From Thermodesulfobacteriota bacterium (lineage in GTDB: Bacteria > Desulfobacterota > BSN033 > UBA1163), in NCBI GenBank assembly GCA_026415035.1, contig JAOAHX010000009.1, positions 1 to 64,000 of the forward strand: a DNA stretch of 64,000 nucleotides. Direction: 5' to 3'. Shown piece by piece: positions 1-7,659 of the stretch. The notes below the pieces were generated by a model, which saw nothing but the letters and a program-made list of their open reading frames with translations, was not told the origin of the DNA and did no database searches. Each line of letters begins with the position of its first letter. Position 1 is the stretch's first letter. The translations under genes were made by a program, and so were the position numbers.

Positions 1-357
1 GCCATCGAAAGGGCCAAAATGGAAGGCCTAAACGTCGAAGGACCCTTCCCTCCCGACACGGTGTTCCCAAAAATGAGAGGGGGACAATATGACCTGGTGG
101 TCGTCATGTACCACGACCAAGGCCATATCCCAATGAAGTTGATCGGCTTCCAATACGATGACACGACCAAAACTTGGGGATCCATCTCTGGGGTCAACAT
201 CACCTGTGGCCTACCCATCATCCGAGTCTCGGTGGACCACGGGACGGCCTTTGGCAAAGCGGGCGAAGGGCGCGCCAACCCCGAAAGCATGATCCAAGCC
301 ATCAAGGTTGCAGCAAAGTTAGCGTCCTCCCGAATCCTCGACGCTTCGAATCCCTGA
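1..357 (+). CDS. pdxA: PdxA-family 4-phospho-hydroxyacid dehydrogenase, C-terminal part (5' truncated)
   Basis: The open frame enters from the window edge; the first codons read AIERAK and there is no start here. The C-terminal ~118 residues carry PdxA-family hallmarks: the metal-binding 'MYHDQGHIPMK' segment and the 'SVDHGTAFGKAGEGRANPESM' region near the end. Family members oxidise and decarboxylate 4-phosphohydroxy-L-threonine in pyridoxal phosphate synthesis, or 4-phospho-erythronate/threonate in sugar-acid catabolism; the fragment cannot decide which. It ends 8 bp before the convergent stop of the acetoacetyl-CoA synthetase gene, with no terminator hairpin between them. Confidence 0.9.
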   Translation, partial: AIERAKMEGLNVEGPFPPDTVFPKMRGGQYDLVVVMYHDQGHIPMKLIGFQYDDTTKTWGSISGVNITCGLPIIRVSVDHGTAFGKAGEGRANPESMIQAIKVAAKLASSRILDASNP

Positions 358-365
358 GTCCTTCT

Positions 366-2618
366 TTACTTCTGCAGTTCGGGGACGATGCTCTCGAAGT
401 AGTCGAGCACCTGCGGATTCATCAGGGCGTCCCGGTTGGTGACGGGCCTTCCGTGGATGATGTTGGTCACGGCGCTCTCCACCTTCTTCATGTTCATCGT
501 ATAGGGCGCCTCCGGCATCTCCATGATGATAGCGGGGACATGGCGGGGGGAGGCCTGTTCCCGAAGCGCCTTCCGGATGGTATTCTTCAGCTCCTCGGTG
601 AGCTCCACGTTCGGGGCGAGCTTGACGAAGAGGATGATCCGCTGATCGCCCTCCCAGTTCTGGCCGATGGCCAGGCTGTCGGCAATCCCTTCGATCTTCT
701 CGACGACGTTGTAGATCTCGGCGGTGCCGATTCGAACCCCCGATGGTTTCAGCACGGCATCGGAGCGGCCGTAGAAGGTGATCCCTCCCGTGTCGCTGTG
801 CATCACCACGTAGTCGCCATGACGCCAGACCCCGGGGTAGTGTTCGAAGTAAGCGGCCCTATATTTCGAACCATCCGGGTCGTTCCAAAAGTAGAGGGGC
901 ATCGAGGGCGCGGGGGCCTCGCAGACCAGCTCGCCCTCCTGGTCCCAGATGGGCTTTCCGTTTTCGTCGTAGGCCTTGACCTTCATGGCCAGCCCGGGCC
1001 CCTGAAGCTCTCCGGCATAGACTGGCTGGATCGGGCTTCCGATGGCAAAACACCCGTTGATATCCGTGCCACCGGAGATGGAGTTAAAGTGGAGATCCTT
1101 CTTCACCTCCCGATAGACCCACTCGAACCCCTCGGCGGAGAGGACGGAGCCGGTTTGAGAGATCTCCCTCAGGGAGGAGAGATCGCAATGTTTCCCGGGT
1201 TGAACGCCTTCGCCTCTGAGATAGTTGATGTAGCTTGCGCTCAGGCCGAAGAAGGTGATCCTCTCCTGCTCGACCATCCTCCACATGGCATAGGCATCCG
1301 GGTAGTTGGGGTTGCCATCGTAGAGGACGAGGGTGGCTCCCACGCCGAGGGTGCTCATCAGCCAGTTCCACATCATCCAGCTGCAGGTGGTGATGTAAAA
1401 GACCTTGTCTTCCCGCCTGAGATCGCTGTGGAGCACCAGCTCCTTCAGATGGTTGATCAAAATCCCACCGGCCCCTTGGACCATGCACTTTGGCTTTCCG
1501 GTCGTGCCAGAGGAGAACATGATGAAGACGGGATGGTCGAAGGGGAGCTGTTCGAATTCCAGTTCGGGTTCGGCCTCGGAGGAGAGAAAGTCTTCATAGT
1601 GGACCGCCTTGGGGATGGCGCTGAGATCCGCCCGTTCACCCATGTAGGAGACGATGATCACTTTTTGAAGCGAAGGGATCCCTTTGACGACCTCGGCCAC
1701 GTTTCCCAGGGTGTTGAAGGCCTTGCCCTTGTAGAAATAGCCGTCGACCGAAAGGAGGACCTTCGGCTCGATCTGTCCGAGCCGGTCCAAAGCCGCCTGG
1801 GGGCCGATGTCGGTGGCGCAGGAGGACCAGACCGCTCCGATGCTCGTTGCCGCAAGCATCCCGATCGCGGTCTCTATCATGTTGGGCATATACCCGGCGA
1901 CCCGATCCCCGGGTTGGATGCCGAGCTCCCGGAGAGATTTGGCCAACCGGGCCACCGTATGGTAAAGTTCTCGGTAGGTCAGGGTCGCATATTTCTGCGT
2001 CTCCCCTTTGAAGATGAAGGCGAGCCGGTCATCTCGGTAACGGAGGAGGTTTTCGGCAAAATTGAGCCTTGCGCCGGGAAACCAGGTGGCCCCTGGAAAC
2101 TTGCTCAAATCATCGACCACTTGGTCCCACTTCTTCGACGCCTTGATCTCCAGGAATTCCCACAGGGTGGCCCAGAAATCGGGAATCGAATCGATCGACC
2201 ACTGATAAAGTTCCGGATACGAACGGAACTGTTTCTGATGCCTTTCGTTGACATAGCGAATGAAACGGGCCATGTTGGAATTCTGAACCTGCTCGTCCGA
2301 AGGGACCCAAAGGGGTCTCTTCGACGTCTTGACCGAGGGCAAGGTAATCGAAACCGGTCGGGGTTGAACCCGTTTGGATGGGGGCTTAAGGGGCTTCTTG
2401 GCCGGTTTTTTAACAACTTTCTTGACCGGCTTCTTCGCTGCGGGCTTAGCGGTCTTTGCCCCCTTTTTGGGGACGGAGGGCTTCATCGGTTTCTTTGCAA
2501 CCTTCTTCGTCTCCTTCTTTGACACCTTCTTGGCAGCGGGTTTCGAGACCTTCTTCAAAGGTTTCTTGGCCGATTTCTGGGTCGGTTTTTTAGAGATTTT
2601 TTTGGCCACCTTCTTCAT
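366..2618 (-). CDS. Acetoacetyl-CoA synthetase with lysine-rich N-terminal tail
   Basis: A 750-residue acyl-adenylate-forming enzyme that activates acetoacetate with ATP and CoA, probably in the cytoplasm. From about residue 100 it matches the acetoacetate-CoA ligase family: an N-terminal segment with 'LWVPSDEQ', the P-loop 'FSSGTTGKPK' at about 367-377, and C-terminal 'GRSDAVLKPSGVRIG' with a late 'MNMKKVESAV' carrying the probable acylation lysine. Residues 1-85 are odd: 35 lysines among the first 83 residues with A, P, V and S and one acidic residue, resembling a histone-H1-like tail. The start at 2618 is supported by a GAGGAGGGG ribosome site and a promoter upstream. It is divergent from the CaiB-family gene and convergent with the pdxA fragment. 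Confidence 0.9.
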   Translation of the reverse strand: MKKVAKKISKKPTQKSAKKPLKKVSKPAAKKVSKKETKKVAKKPMKPSVPKKGAKTAKPAAKKPVKKVVKKPAKKPLKPPSKRVQPRPVSITLPSVKTSKRPLWVPSDEQVQNSNMARFIRYVNERHQKQFRSYPELYQWSIDSIPDFWATLWEFLEIKASKKWDQVVDDLSKFPGATWFPGARLNFAENLLRYRDDRLAFIFKGETQKYATLTYRELYHTVARLAKSLRELGIQPGDRVAGYMPNMIETAIGMLAATSIGAVWSSCATDIGPQAALDRLGQIEPKVLLSVDGYFYKGKAFNTLGNVAEVVKGIPSLQKVIIVSYMGERADLSAIPKAVHYEDFLSSEAEPELEFEQLPFDHPVFIMFSSGTTGKPKCMVQGAGGILINHLKELVLHSDLRREDKVFYITTCSWMMWNWLMSTLGVGATLVLYDGNPNYPDAYAMWRMVEQERITFFGLSASYINYLRGEGVQPGKHCDLSSLREISQTGSVLSAEGFEWVYREVKKDLHFNSISGGTDINGCFAIGSPIQPVYAGELQGPGLAMKVKAYDENGKPIWDQEGELVCEAPAPSMPLYFWNDPDGSKYRAAYFEHYPGVWRHGDYVVMHSDTGGITFYGRSDAVLKPSGVRIGTAEIYNVVEKIEGIADSLAIGQNWEGDQRIILFVKLAPNVELTEELKNTIRKALREQASPRHVPAIIMEMPEAPYTMNMKKVESAVTNIIHGRPVTNRDALMNPQVLDYFESIVPELQK

Positions 2619-2664
2619 TTACCCCCCTCCTCACTTCTGAAATTACACCCAAAATCGCTTTCAT

Positions 2665-2693
2665 TCAATACCATTCTTAAATACCTTCGTCAA
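2665..2693 (-). promoter_or_regulatory. Sigma-70-like promoter of the acetoacetyl-CoA synthetase gene
   Basis: On the minus strand, TTGACG (2693-2688) and TATTGA (2670-2665) are separated by exactly 17 bp. The predicted transcript start lies about 40 nt before the ATG at 2618, leaving room for the visible purine-rich ribosome site. Confidence 0.5.
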
Positions 2694-2757
2694 GAATTTT
2701 TTCTTCAACCGTCGGGATTGAAAAAACGTTCGGGGGCGAAGGGTGGCCGGAGGCCAA

Positions 2758-2786
2758 TAGACTTTTATTTTTAAAAACAATATGTT
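2758..2786 (+). promoter_or_regulatory. Possible promoter of the CaiB-family gene
   Basis: TAGACT (2758-2763) and TATGTT (2781-2786) are 17 bp apart in an AT-rich stretch just before the ATG at 2798. If used, transcription would begin within a few bases of the start codon, which fits the absence of a ribosome binding site there. The hexamers are weak, so this is tentative. Confidence 0.25.
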
Positions 2787-2797
2787 AATAGAATTCT

Positions 2798-3997
2798 ATG
2801 GGAACGAAAGGCGGTCTCTCGAGGGGCCCCCTAAGTGGTTTAAAACTCCTTGATCTTTCAAGACTTTTACCAGGTCCCTACTGTTCCCTCCTCTTGGCCG
2901 ATCTCGGAATGGATGTCCTCAAGGTGGAGGATCCAGACCAAGGCGATTATATGCGGACGATGGGACCTGTCCGAAGGAAGGACAGCGCCTATTTTACAGC
3001 CCTCAACCGGAACAAAAAGAGCATGACCCTCAACCTCAAAACTGAACAAGGAAGGGAGATCTTCTACCGGTTGATCCAAACCTACGACATCGTCCTCGAA
3101 GGTTTCAGACCTGGCGTCATGGACCGCCTCGGGGTCGGATACGAGTCGCTTAAAAAGAAAAACCCAAAGGTGATCCTCTGCTCCCTGTCCGGTTACGGAC
3201 AGGACGGTCCCTATCGAGACCGCTCAGGCCACGATATCAACTATATCGGTCTCGGAGGGATCCTCGAATTGACGGGCACGAAAGAGAGCGGTCCAGTCAT
3301 CCCCGGGGTCCAGATCGCCGATATCGGGGCCGGAGGGATGATGGCGGCCATCGCCATCCTCTCGGCTGCCCTTTACCGAGAGAAGACCGGCGAAGGCCAG
3401 CACCTTGACATCGCCATGCACGATGGGGTCCTCTCATGGCTTTCCATCCATGCCGGAAGATATCTCATGGACCGCCTCCTCCCGGTCAGAGGCGAGATGC
3501 ACCTCTCAGGCCGATATGCCTGCTATCAGGTCTATCCGACCCGAGATGGGAGGTATATGTCGTTAGGGGCCCTGGAGCCGAAGTTCTGGCAAAACTTCTG
3601 CGAGGCGGTCGGAAAGCCAGAACTCATCCCCAAACAATTCGTCGAGGGGGAAGAGCAGACCCGAATCATCCATGAGATCAAGGACCTCTTCAAGACCAAG
3701 ACGCTCAAGGAATGGACCGATTTCTTCAAGGAGGTCGACGCCTGTTGCGAACCGATCCTGACCCTCGAGGAGGTCTTCGAGCATCCCCAGGTGCTCTACC
3801 GAAGGATGCTCATCGAATATGACCATCCTACCGAGGGTAAACTCCAGCAGGTGGGCAACCCCATCAAGTCCTCTCTCTTTCCTTATGAACCTCCTCTCCC
3901 CTCCCCCCAGCGAGGGGAACATACCATGGAGGTGTTGAAAGAGATAGGTTATTCTGAAAAGGAGATCGAACACTTTAAAGAGCGGGGGGCCATTTAA
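2798..3997 (+). CDS. CaiB/BaiF family protein, probable alpha-methylacyl-CoA racemase
   Basis: A 399-residue class III CoA-transferase-fold protein. The N-terminal 'GLKLLDLSRLLPGPYCSLLLADLG' region and 'GYGQDGP' are family hallmarks. It has 'SGHDINY' with H145 and 'QIADIGAGG' with D175. That 30-residue separation equals the catalytic His126/Asp156 pair of mycobacterial alpha-methylacyl-CoA racemase (numbering from memory), so epimerisation of a 2-methyl-branched acyl-CoA is likelier than CoA transfer. This fits the branched-acyl genes elsewhere in the window. The start has no visible ribosome site. Near the C-terminus the coding sequence contains a TCCCCTC/GAGGGGA hairpin (3897-3918) of the kind seen in intergenic gaps. 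Confidence 0.85.
   Translation: MGTKGGLSRGPLSGLKLLDLSRLLPGPYCSLLLADLGMDVLKVEDPDQGDYMRTMGPVRRKDSAYFTALNRNKKSMTLNLKTEQGREIFYRLIQTYDIVLEGFRPGVMDRLGVGYESLKKKNPKVILCSLSGYGQDGPYRDRSGHDINYIGLGGILELTGTKESGPVIPGVQIADIGAGGMMAAIAILSAALYREKTGEGQHLDIAMHDGVLSWLSIHAGRYLMDRLLPVRGEMHLSGRYACYQVYPTRDGRYMSLGALEPKFWQNFCEAVGKPELIPKQFVEGEEQTRIIHEIKDLFKTKTLKEWTDFFKEVDACCEPILTLEEVFEHPQVLYRRMLIEYDHPTEGKLQQVGNPIKSSLFPYEPPLPSPQRGEHTMEVLKEIGYSEKEIEHFKERGAI
3897..3918. repeat. GC-rich palindromic repeat inside coding sequence
   Basis: Arms TCCCCTC (3897-3903) and GAGGGGA (3912-3918) are the same as those of the intergenic hairpin at 7596-7626. Here the element is translated near the C-terminus of the CaiB-family protein as a proline-rich 'PPLPSPQRGE' segment. 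Confidence 0.55.
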
Positions 3998-4138
3998 CAT
4001 TTGAAATCCAACGACCGAAATTGGAAAATGACTCATCGGTGTAACCCGAGATCTTTAGGGTGGGTCCGCTCTGCTCAATCCCCTACCAAGGGAGATCGGA
4101 TTTACCGAAGACGAGATCGAAAGCCCCTCCGATAAGGT

Positions 4139-4387
4139 GTGGTCGTGATCGGCAAAATCGAAATCGACAAGGAACGATGTAAAGGCTGCGGCCTCTGCAC
4201 CATCTCGTGCCCGAAATCGTTGATCAAAGTGGGCAAGGAGATCAACCGTCAGGGATATTTCTACGTCATTTGGGAGGAGAACGGCTCCTGCACGGGCTGC
4301 GCCTTCTGTGCGGAGATCTGCCCGGATGTGGCCATTCGCGTCTGGAGGGAGAAGAAAAGGGCAGAAGATCGGGAGATCGAGGCATAG
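4139..4387 (+). CDS. 2-oxoacid:ferredoxin oxidoreductase, ferredoxin (delta) subunit
   Basis: An 82-residue protein with two [4Fe-4S] motifs, CKGCGLCTISCP and CTGCAFCAEICP, matching the small delta subunits of 2-oxoisovalerate or 2-oxoglutarate:ferredoxin oxidoreductases. It relays electrons from the thiamine-diphosphate site to free ferredoxin. The start is a GTG at 4139; a second in-frame GTG lies two codons later and could be used instead. It heads a four-gene cluster with the alpha, beta and gamma subunits, 12 bp before the alpha gene. Confidence 0.9.
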   Translation: MVVIGKIEIDKERCKGCGLCTISCPKSLIKVGKEINRQGYFYVIWEENGSCTGCAFCAEICPDVAIRVWREKKRAEDREIEA

Positions 4388-4399
4388 GGAGACGAAAAC

Positions 4400-5458
4400 G
4401 TGGGCAAAGAATTGGAAAAGATTCTGGTCAGGGGGAACGAGGCGGTGGCCATGGGAGCCATCGATGCGGGGTGTCGCCTCTTCTTCGGGTATCCCATCAC
4501 CCCACAGAACGAGATCCCGGAATACCTTTCCAAGCACCTCCCCCCCTTAGGAGGGGAATTCATCCAGGCCGAGAGCGAGATCGCCTCGATCAACATGTTG
4601 CTTGGCGCCTCGGCGACAGGGGCCCGGGCCATGTCCTCCTCGTCCAGTCCAGGGATCTCCCTGATGCAGGAGGGATTGTCCTATATGGCTGGGAGCGAGC
4701 TGCCCGTGGTGATCGTCAACATCTCGCGAAGCGGTCCAGGACTGGGCGGGATCTCCGCCTCCCAGGGCGACTACTTTCAGGCGACCCGGGGCGGGGGCCA
4801 CGGCGATTACCGGATGATCGTCCTAGCCCCGTCTTCGGTCCAGGAGATGTACGATCTCACGTTTTTGGCCTTTGACCTCGCCGATAAGTATCGAAACCCC
4901 GCGATGATCCTCGGCGATGCCCTCATCGGCCAGATGAAAGAGCCCCTGATCCGCCATCGACCGAAGGGGATGGATCTCCCGCCGAAGGATTGGGCCTTAA
5001 CGGGCGCCAAGGGAAGAAAGCCGAACCGGATCAAATCGCTCTACCTCCAGGAAGGGGAACTCACCGCGCATAACTGGAAGCTCTATCAGAAATACGAAAG
5101 GATGAAGCGGGAGGAGGTCCGATTCGAAACGGCCCTGACCGAGGATGCGGAACTCATCCTCGTGGCCTTCGGAAGTATGGCGAGGGTTTCGAAAACGGCA
5201 ATGGAGCTGGCGAGGGAGGAGGGCCTGAGGGTCGGGCTCTTCCGGCCCATCACGCTCTTCCCCTATCCGGAAAAGGCGCTCTTTGAGGTTTCAAAGCGGG
5301 TCAAGAAATTTTTGACCGTCGAGCTCAACACGGGCCAGATGGTAGAGGATGTCAGGCTGTCTGTCGACAGGGATGCTATGGTTTATTTTTACGGGAAGCC
5401 CCCTGGGGCGTTACCTCCTCCGGAGGAGATCTTGGGAGAGATAAAAAAATATTACTGA
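4400..5458 (+). CDS. vorB: 2-oxoacid:ferredoxin oxidoreductase, alpha subunit (VorB-like)
   Basis: The 352-residue pyrimidine-binding subunit of a thiamine-diphosphate enzyme that oxidatively decarboxylates 2-oxoacids to acyl-CoA while reducing ferredoxin. Visible hallmarks are 'GNEAVAMGAIDAGCRLFFGYPITPQNE' near the N-terminus, the conserved glutamate in 'FIQAESEIASINM', and 'GPGLGGISASQGDYFQATRGGGHGDYR'. The whole-length pattern resembles VorB (branched-chain 2-oxoacids) more than pyruvate enzymes, but substrate cannot be proven from sequence. The start is GTG at 4400. Branched-chain 2-oxoacids would give isobutyryl-CoA, a product relevant to the mutase at 49072. Confidence 0.9.
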   Translation: MGKELEKILVRGNEAVAMGAIDAGCRLFFGYPITPQNEIPEYLSKHLPPLGGEFIQAESEIASINMLLGASATGARAMSSSSSPGISLMQEGLSYMAGSELPVVIVNISRSGPGLGGISASQGDYFQATRGGGHGDYRMIVLAPSSVQEMYDLTFLAFDLADKYRNPAMILGDALIGQMKEPLIRHRPKGMDLPPKDWALTGAKGRKPNRIKSLYLQEGELTAHNWKLYQKYERMKREEVRFETALTEDAELILVAFGSMARVSKTAMELAREEGLRVGLFRPITLFPYPEKALFEVSKRVKKFLTVELNTGQMVEDVRLSVDRDAMVYFYGKPPGALPPPEEILGEIKKYY

Positions 5459-5571
5459 GCCGAAATGGGGCTCGGTGGAGGAAAAGACAACGGGAGTCCA
5501 GAGAGTACCAGGCGGACCTCATGAAGGAGGAGAAACGACCGCGGAGAGGGGAGGCCAACGGGGGATTTAAA

Positions 5572-6324
5572 ATGGAACTCGTCTTTAAACGTCCCGATTG
5601 TTTGATCGATGTCCCCTTCCATTTCTGTCCGGGATGTCACCACGGTATCGTCCACCGCCTGGTGGCGGAAGCGATCGATCATTTCAAAATCCGGGAGAGG
5701 ACGATTGGGGTGGCTTCGGTGGGGTGCTCGGTCTTCATGTATGACTATTTCGACATCGACGTTCTCGAAGCGCCCCATGGACGGGCCTCGGCCGTGGCCT
5801 CGGGGGTGAAGCGGGCCAGAAAGGAGGCGATCGTCTTCACCATCCAGGGCGACGGGGACCTCGGGGCCATCGGAATCGCCGAAGGGATCCACACGGCCAA
5901 CAGGGGTGAAAACATCACCCTCATCTTCGCCAACAACGGAATCTACGGGATGACCGGAGGTCAGATGGCGCCCACTACCCTCCTGGGCCAGAAGACGACG
6001 ACCAGCCCTTACGGAAGGAACTTCACCTACGACGGGTATCCCATCCGGATGGCCGAGATGATGGCCACCCTCGAAGGGAGCGCCTTCGTCGCCCGGGTGG
6101 CGGTCAACAACCCGGCCAATCTGATGAAAGCCAAAAAGGCGATCCGGAAGGCCTTCCAGATGCAGATCGATGGGATGGGATTCTCCTTCGTAGAGGTTCT
6201 GATGTCCTGCCCCACCAACTGGGGGCTCTCTTCCCTTGAGGCCAACAGACGCGTTGAAGAACAGATGATCCCTTACTTCCCCCTTGGGATCTTGAAAGAG
6301 AGGAAGATGGCCGATTACTTATGA
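5572..6324 (+). CDS. 2-oxoacid:ferredoxin oxidoreductase, beta (TPP-binding) subunit
   Basis: The thiamine-diphosphate-binding subunit, about 250 residues from the chosen start. It has 'HFCPGCHHGI' with the iron-sulfur-associated cysteines, and the cofactor motif GDGD followed by 'IFANNGIYGMTGGQMAPTT'. I chose ATG 5572 because a GGGGGA ribosome site sits 6 bp upstream and the protein then begins like its family. An in-frame ATG at 5521 would add 17 charged residues and has no good ribosome site. It partners the alpha, gamma and delta subunits encoded alongside. Confidence 0.88.
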   Translation: MELVFKRPDCLIDVPFHFCPGCHHGIVHRLVAEAIDHFKIRERTIGVASVGCSVFMYDYFDIDVLEAPHGRASAVASGVKRARKEAIVFTIQGDGDLGAIGIAEGIHTANRGENITLIFANNGIYGMTGGQMAPTTLLGQKTTTSPYGRNFTYDGYPIRMAEMMATLEGSAFVARVAVNNPANLMKAKKAIRKAFQMQIDGMGFSFVEVLMSCPTNWGLSSLEANRRVEEQMIPYFPLGILKERKMADYL

Positions 6325-6367
6325 AATTCGAAGGAGGAACTCTGATTTTCGGTTTTTGGGTTCAACG

Positions 6368-6943
6368 ATGGACACCCAACCCTTCTATTACGATGTGATT
6401 GTGGCGGGGTTCGGCGGCCAGGGAGTCTTGGCGATCGGTAACCTCATCGCTTATGCGGCCATGCGAGAGGGCAGGCACGTCACCTACCTTCCCACCTACG
6501 GGGTCGAGATGAGGGGGGGGACGGCGAATTGCACGGTGGTCATCTCCTCCAGGGAGATCGGCTCTCCCATCGTCCAGCGTCCCCATGCGGTCATCTCCAT
6601 GAACCTGCCCTCCCTTCTCAAATATGGGCTGAGGGTGTTGCCCAATGGATTATTGATGGTTAACTCCTCCCTGGTCGATCTCAAAGAGGTCACCCGCACC
6701 GATGTCGATCTGCTGGCCGTTCCGGTCAACGATATCGCCAACCAGAATGGCTTTACGAAGATGGCCAACATGATCGCCCTCGGCGCCTTCCTCGCCAAGA
6801 CCGGGTTGGTCAAGATGTCATCCGTCTTCGAATCGCTCGAAAAGGTCTTTGACGAACGGTACCATAGTCTCATCCCAGCCAATATCAAGGCGATCCAGAT
6901 CGGTGCCGAATATGTGAAAAAGGAGCTGCCCCCCACGGGATAG
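6368..6943 (+). CDS. 2-oxoacid:ferredoxin oxidoreductase, gamma subunit
   Basis: About 191 residues with the gamma-subunit pattern: 'VAGFGGQGVLAIGNLIAYAAM' at the N-terminus and 'YGVEMRGGTANCTVVISSREIGSPIV'. It is the coenzyme-A-associated domain of the complex and completes the delta-alpha-beta-gamma set. ATG 6368 gives the family-like start; an in-frame TTG at 6356 adds four residues. A strong GGAGG lies about 30 bp upstream of the ATG, further than normal, so the start is slightly uncertain. Confidence 0.87.
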   Translation: MDTQPFYYDVIVAGFGGQGVLAIGNLIAYAAMREGRHVTYLPTYGVEMRGGTANCTVVISSREIGSPIVQRPHAVISMNLPSLLKYGLRVLPNGLLMVNSSLVDLKEVTRTDVDLLAVPVNDIANQNGFTKMANMIALGAFLAKTGLVKMSSVFESLEKVFDERYHSLIPANIKAIQIGAEYVKKELPPTG

Positions 6944-7001
6944 CGGGCCGGCTTTCCGGCCTGCGCCGAGGGGAAGGTTCTCTTTGGTCGAGGGGGAGGA
7001 T

Positions 7002-7595
7002 ATGGAGGAAGAAAGAAGGGAGCCCGAAGAGGTCCGGGTTGGGGAGAAGATCAAAGAGCTGAGGGAGAGGAAGGGGCTTTCCTTAAAGGATTTGGCCGAC
7101 CTGACGGGTTTCTCAACGGCCCTCCTTTCCCAGATGGAAAACCACCTGGTCTCACCCTCCCTCGGAACCCTCATCAAACTGGCCTCGGCCCTGGGGGTCA
7201 GAGTCGGGGACTTCTGGGGGGAGACGAAGGGGGAACCCTTCACGATCGTGAGAAAGGACGAGCGCAAAAAGGTCTCCCGCTTCGCCTCCAAGGACGGGGT
7301 CAAGTATGGCTATTCCTATGAATCCCTCGGATTTGACAAGAAAGACCGGCACATGGAGCCCTTCATCGTGACCCTCGAACCCGCAACCGTGCCCACGACC
7401 AAGACCTCGGTCCATGAGGGGGAGGAATTCATCTTCGTCCTCGAAGGGGAGATGGAGGTCATCCTTGGAAATCACACGGACGTTCTCTACCCCGGAGATT
7501 CGATCTATTATGACTCTACGATCCCCCACAGGGTTCAGTGTCACCAGAACAAGATCACCAAGATTTTAGCCGTGCTCTATACTTCGGCCACTTAG
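7002..7595 (+). CDS. XRE-family transcriptional regulator with C-terminal cupin domain
   Basis: About 197 residues. The N-terminal helix-turn-helix is seen as 'IKELRERKGLSLKDLADLTGFSTALLSQMENHLVSPSLGTLIKLASALGV' (family pattern). The C-terminal cupin is seen as 'TSVHEGEEFIFVLEGEMEVILG' and 'GDSIYYDSTIPHR'. Such proteins bind DNA and sense a small molecule through the cupin. Position directly after the oxidoreductase genes suggests it regulates them or the binding-protein gene downstream. ATG 7002 is preceded by GGGGGAGGA; the in-frame TTG at 6984 is a less likely start. Confidence 0.9.
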   Translation: MEEERREPEEVRVGEKIKELRERKGLSLKDLADLTGFSTALLSQMENHLVSPSLGTLIKLASALGVRVGDFWGETKGEPFTIVRKDERKKVSRFASKDGVKYGYSYESLGFDKKDRHMEPFIVTLEPATVPTTKTSVHEGEEFIFVLEGEMEVILGNHTDVLYPGDSIYYDSTIPHRVQCHQNKITKILAVLYTSAT

Positions 7596-7626
7596 TCCCC
7601 TCTCCCGGCCCTCGTCACAGAGGGGA
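7596..7626. repeat. Palindromic GC-rich intergenic hairpin
   Basis: TCCCCTC (7596-7602) and GAGGGGA (7620-7626) form a 7-bp stem right after the stop of the regulator. There is no T-tract, so it is not a classical terminator. It belongs to a family of related hairpins also at 3897, 23198, 27237 and 54826. Confidence 0.5.
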
Positions 7627-7659
7627 GGATCTGTTTTCGAAGGCGGTTTTTCGGATTCC

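Noticed and set aside
174-2522. Long plus-strand reading frame (782 codons) opposite the acetoacetyl-CoA synthetase gene
   Set aside because: It is antisense to a clearly recognisable enzyme, has a low-complexity His/Gly/Asp/Leu-rich translation without motifs, and arises from the codon bias of the real gene.
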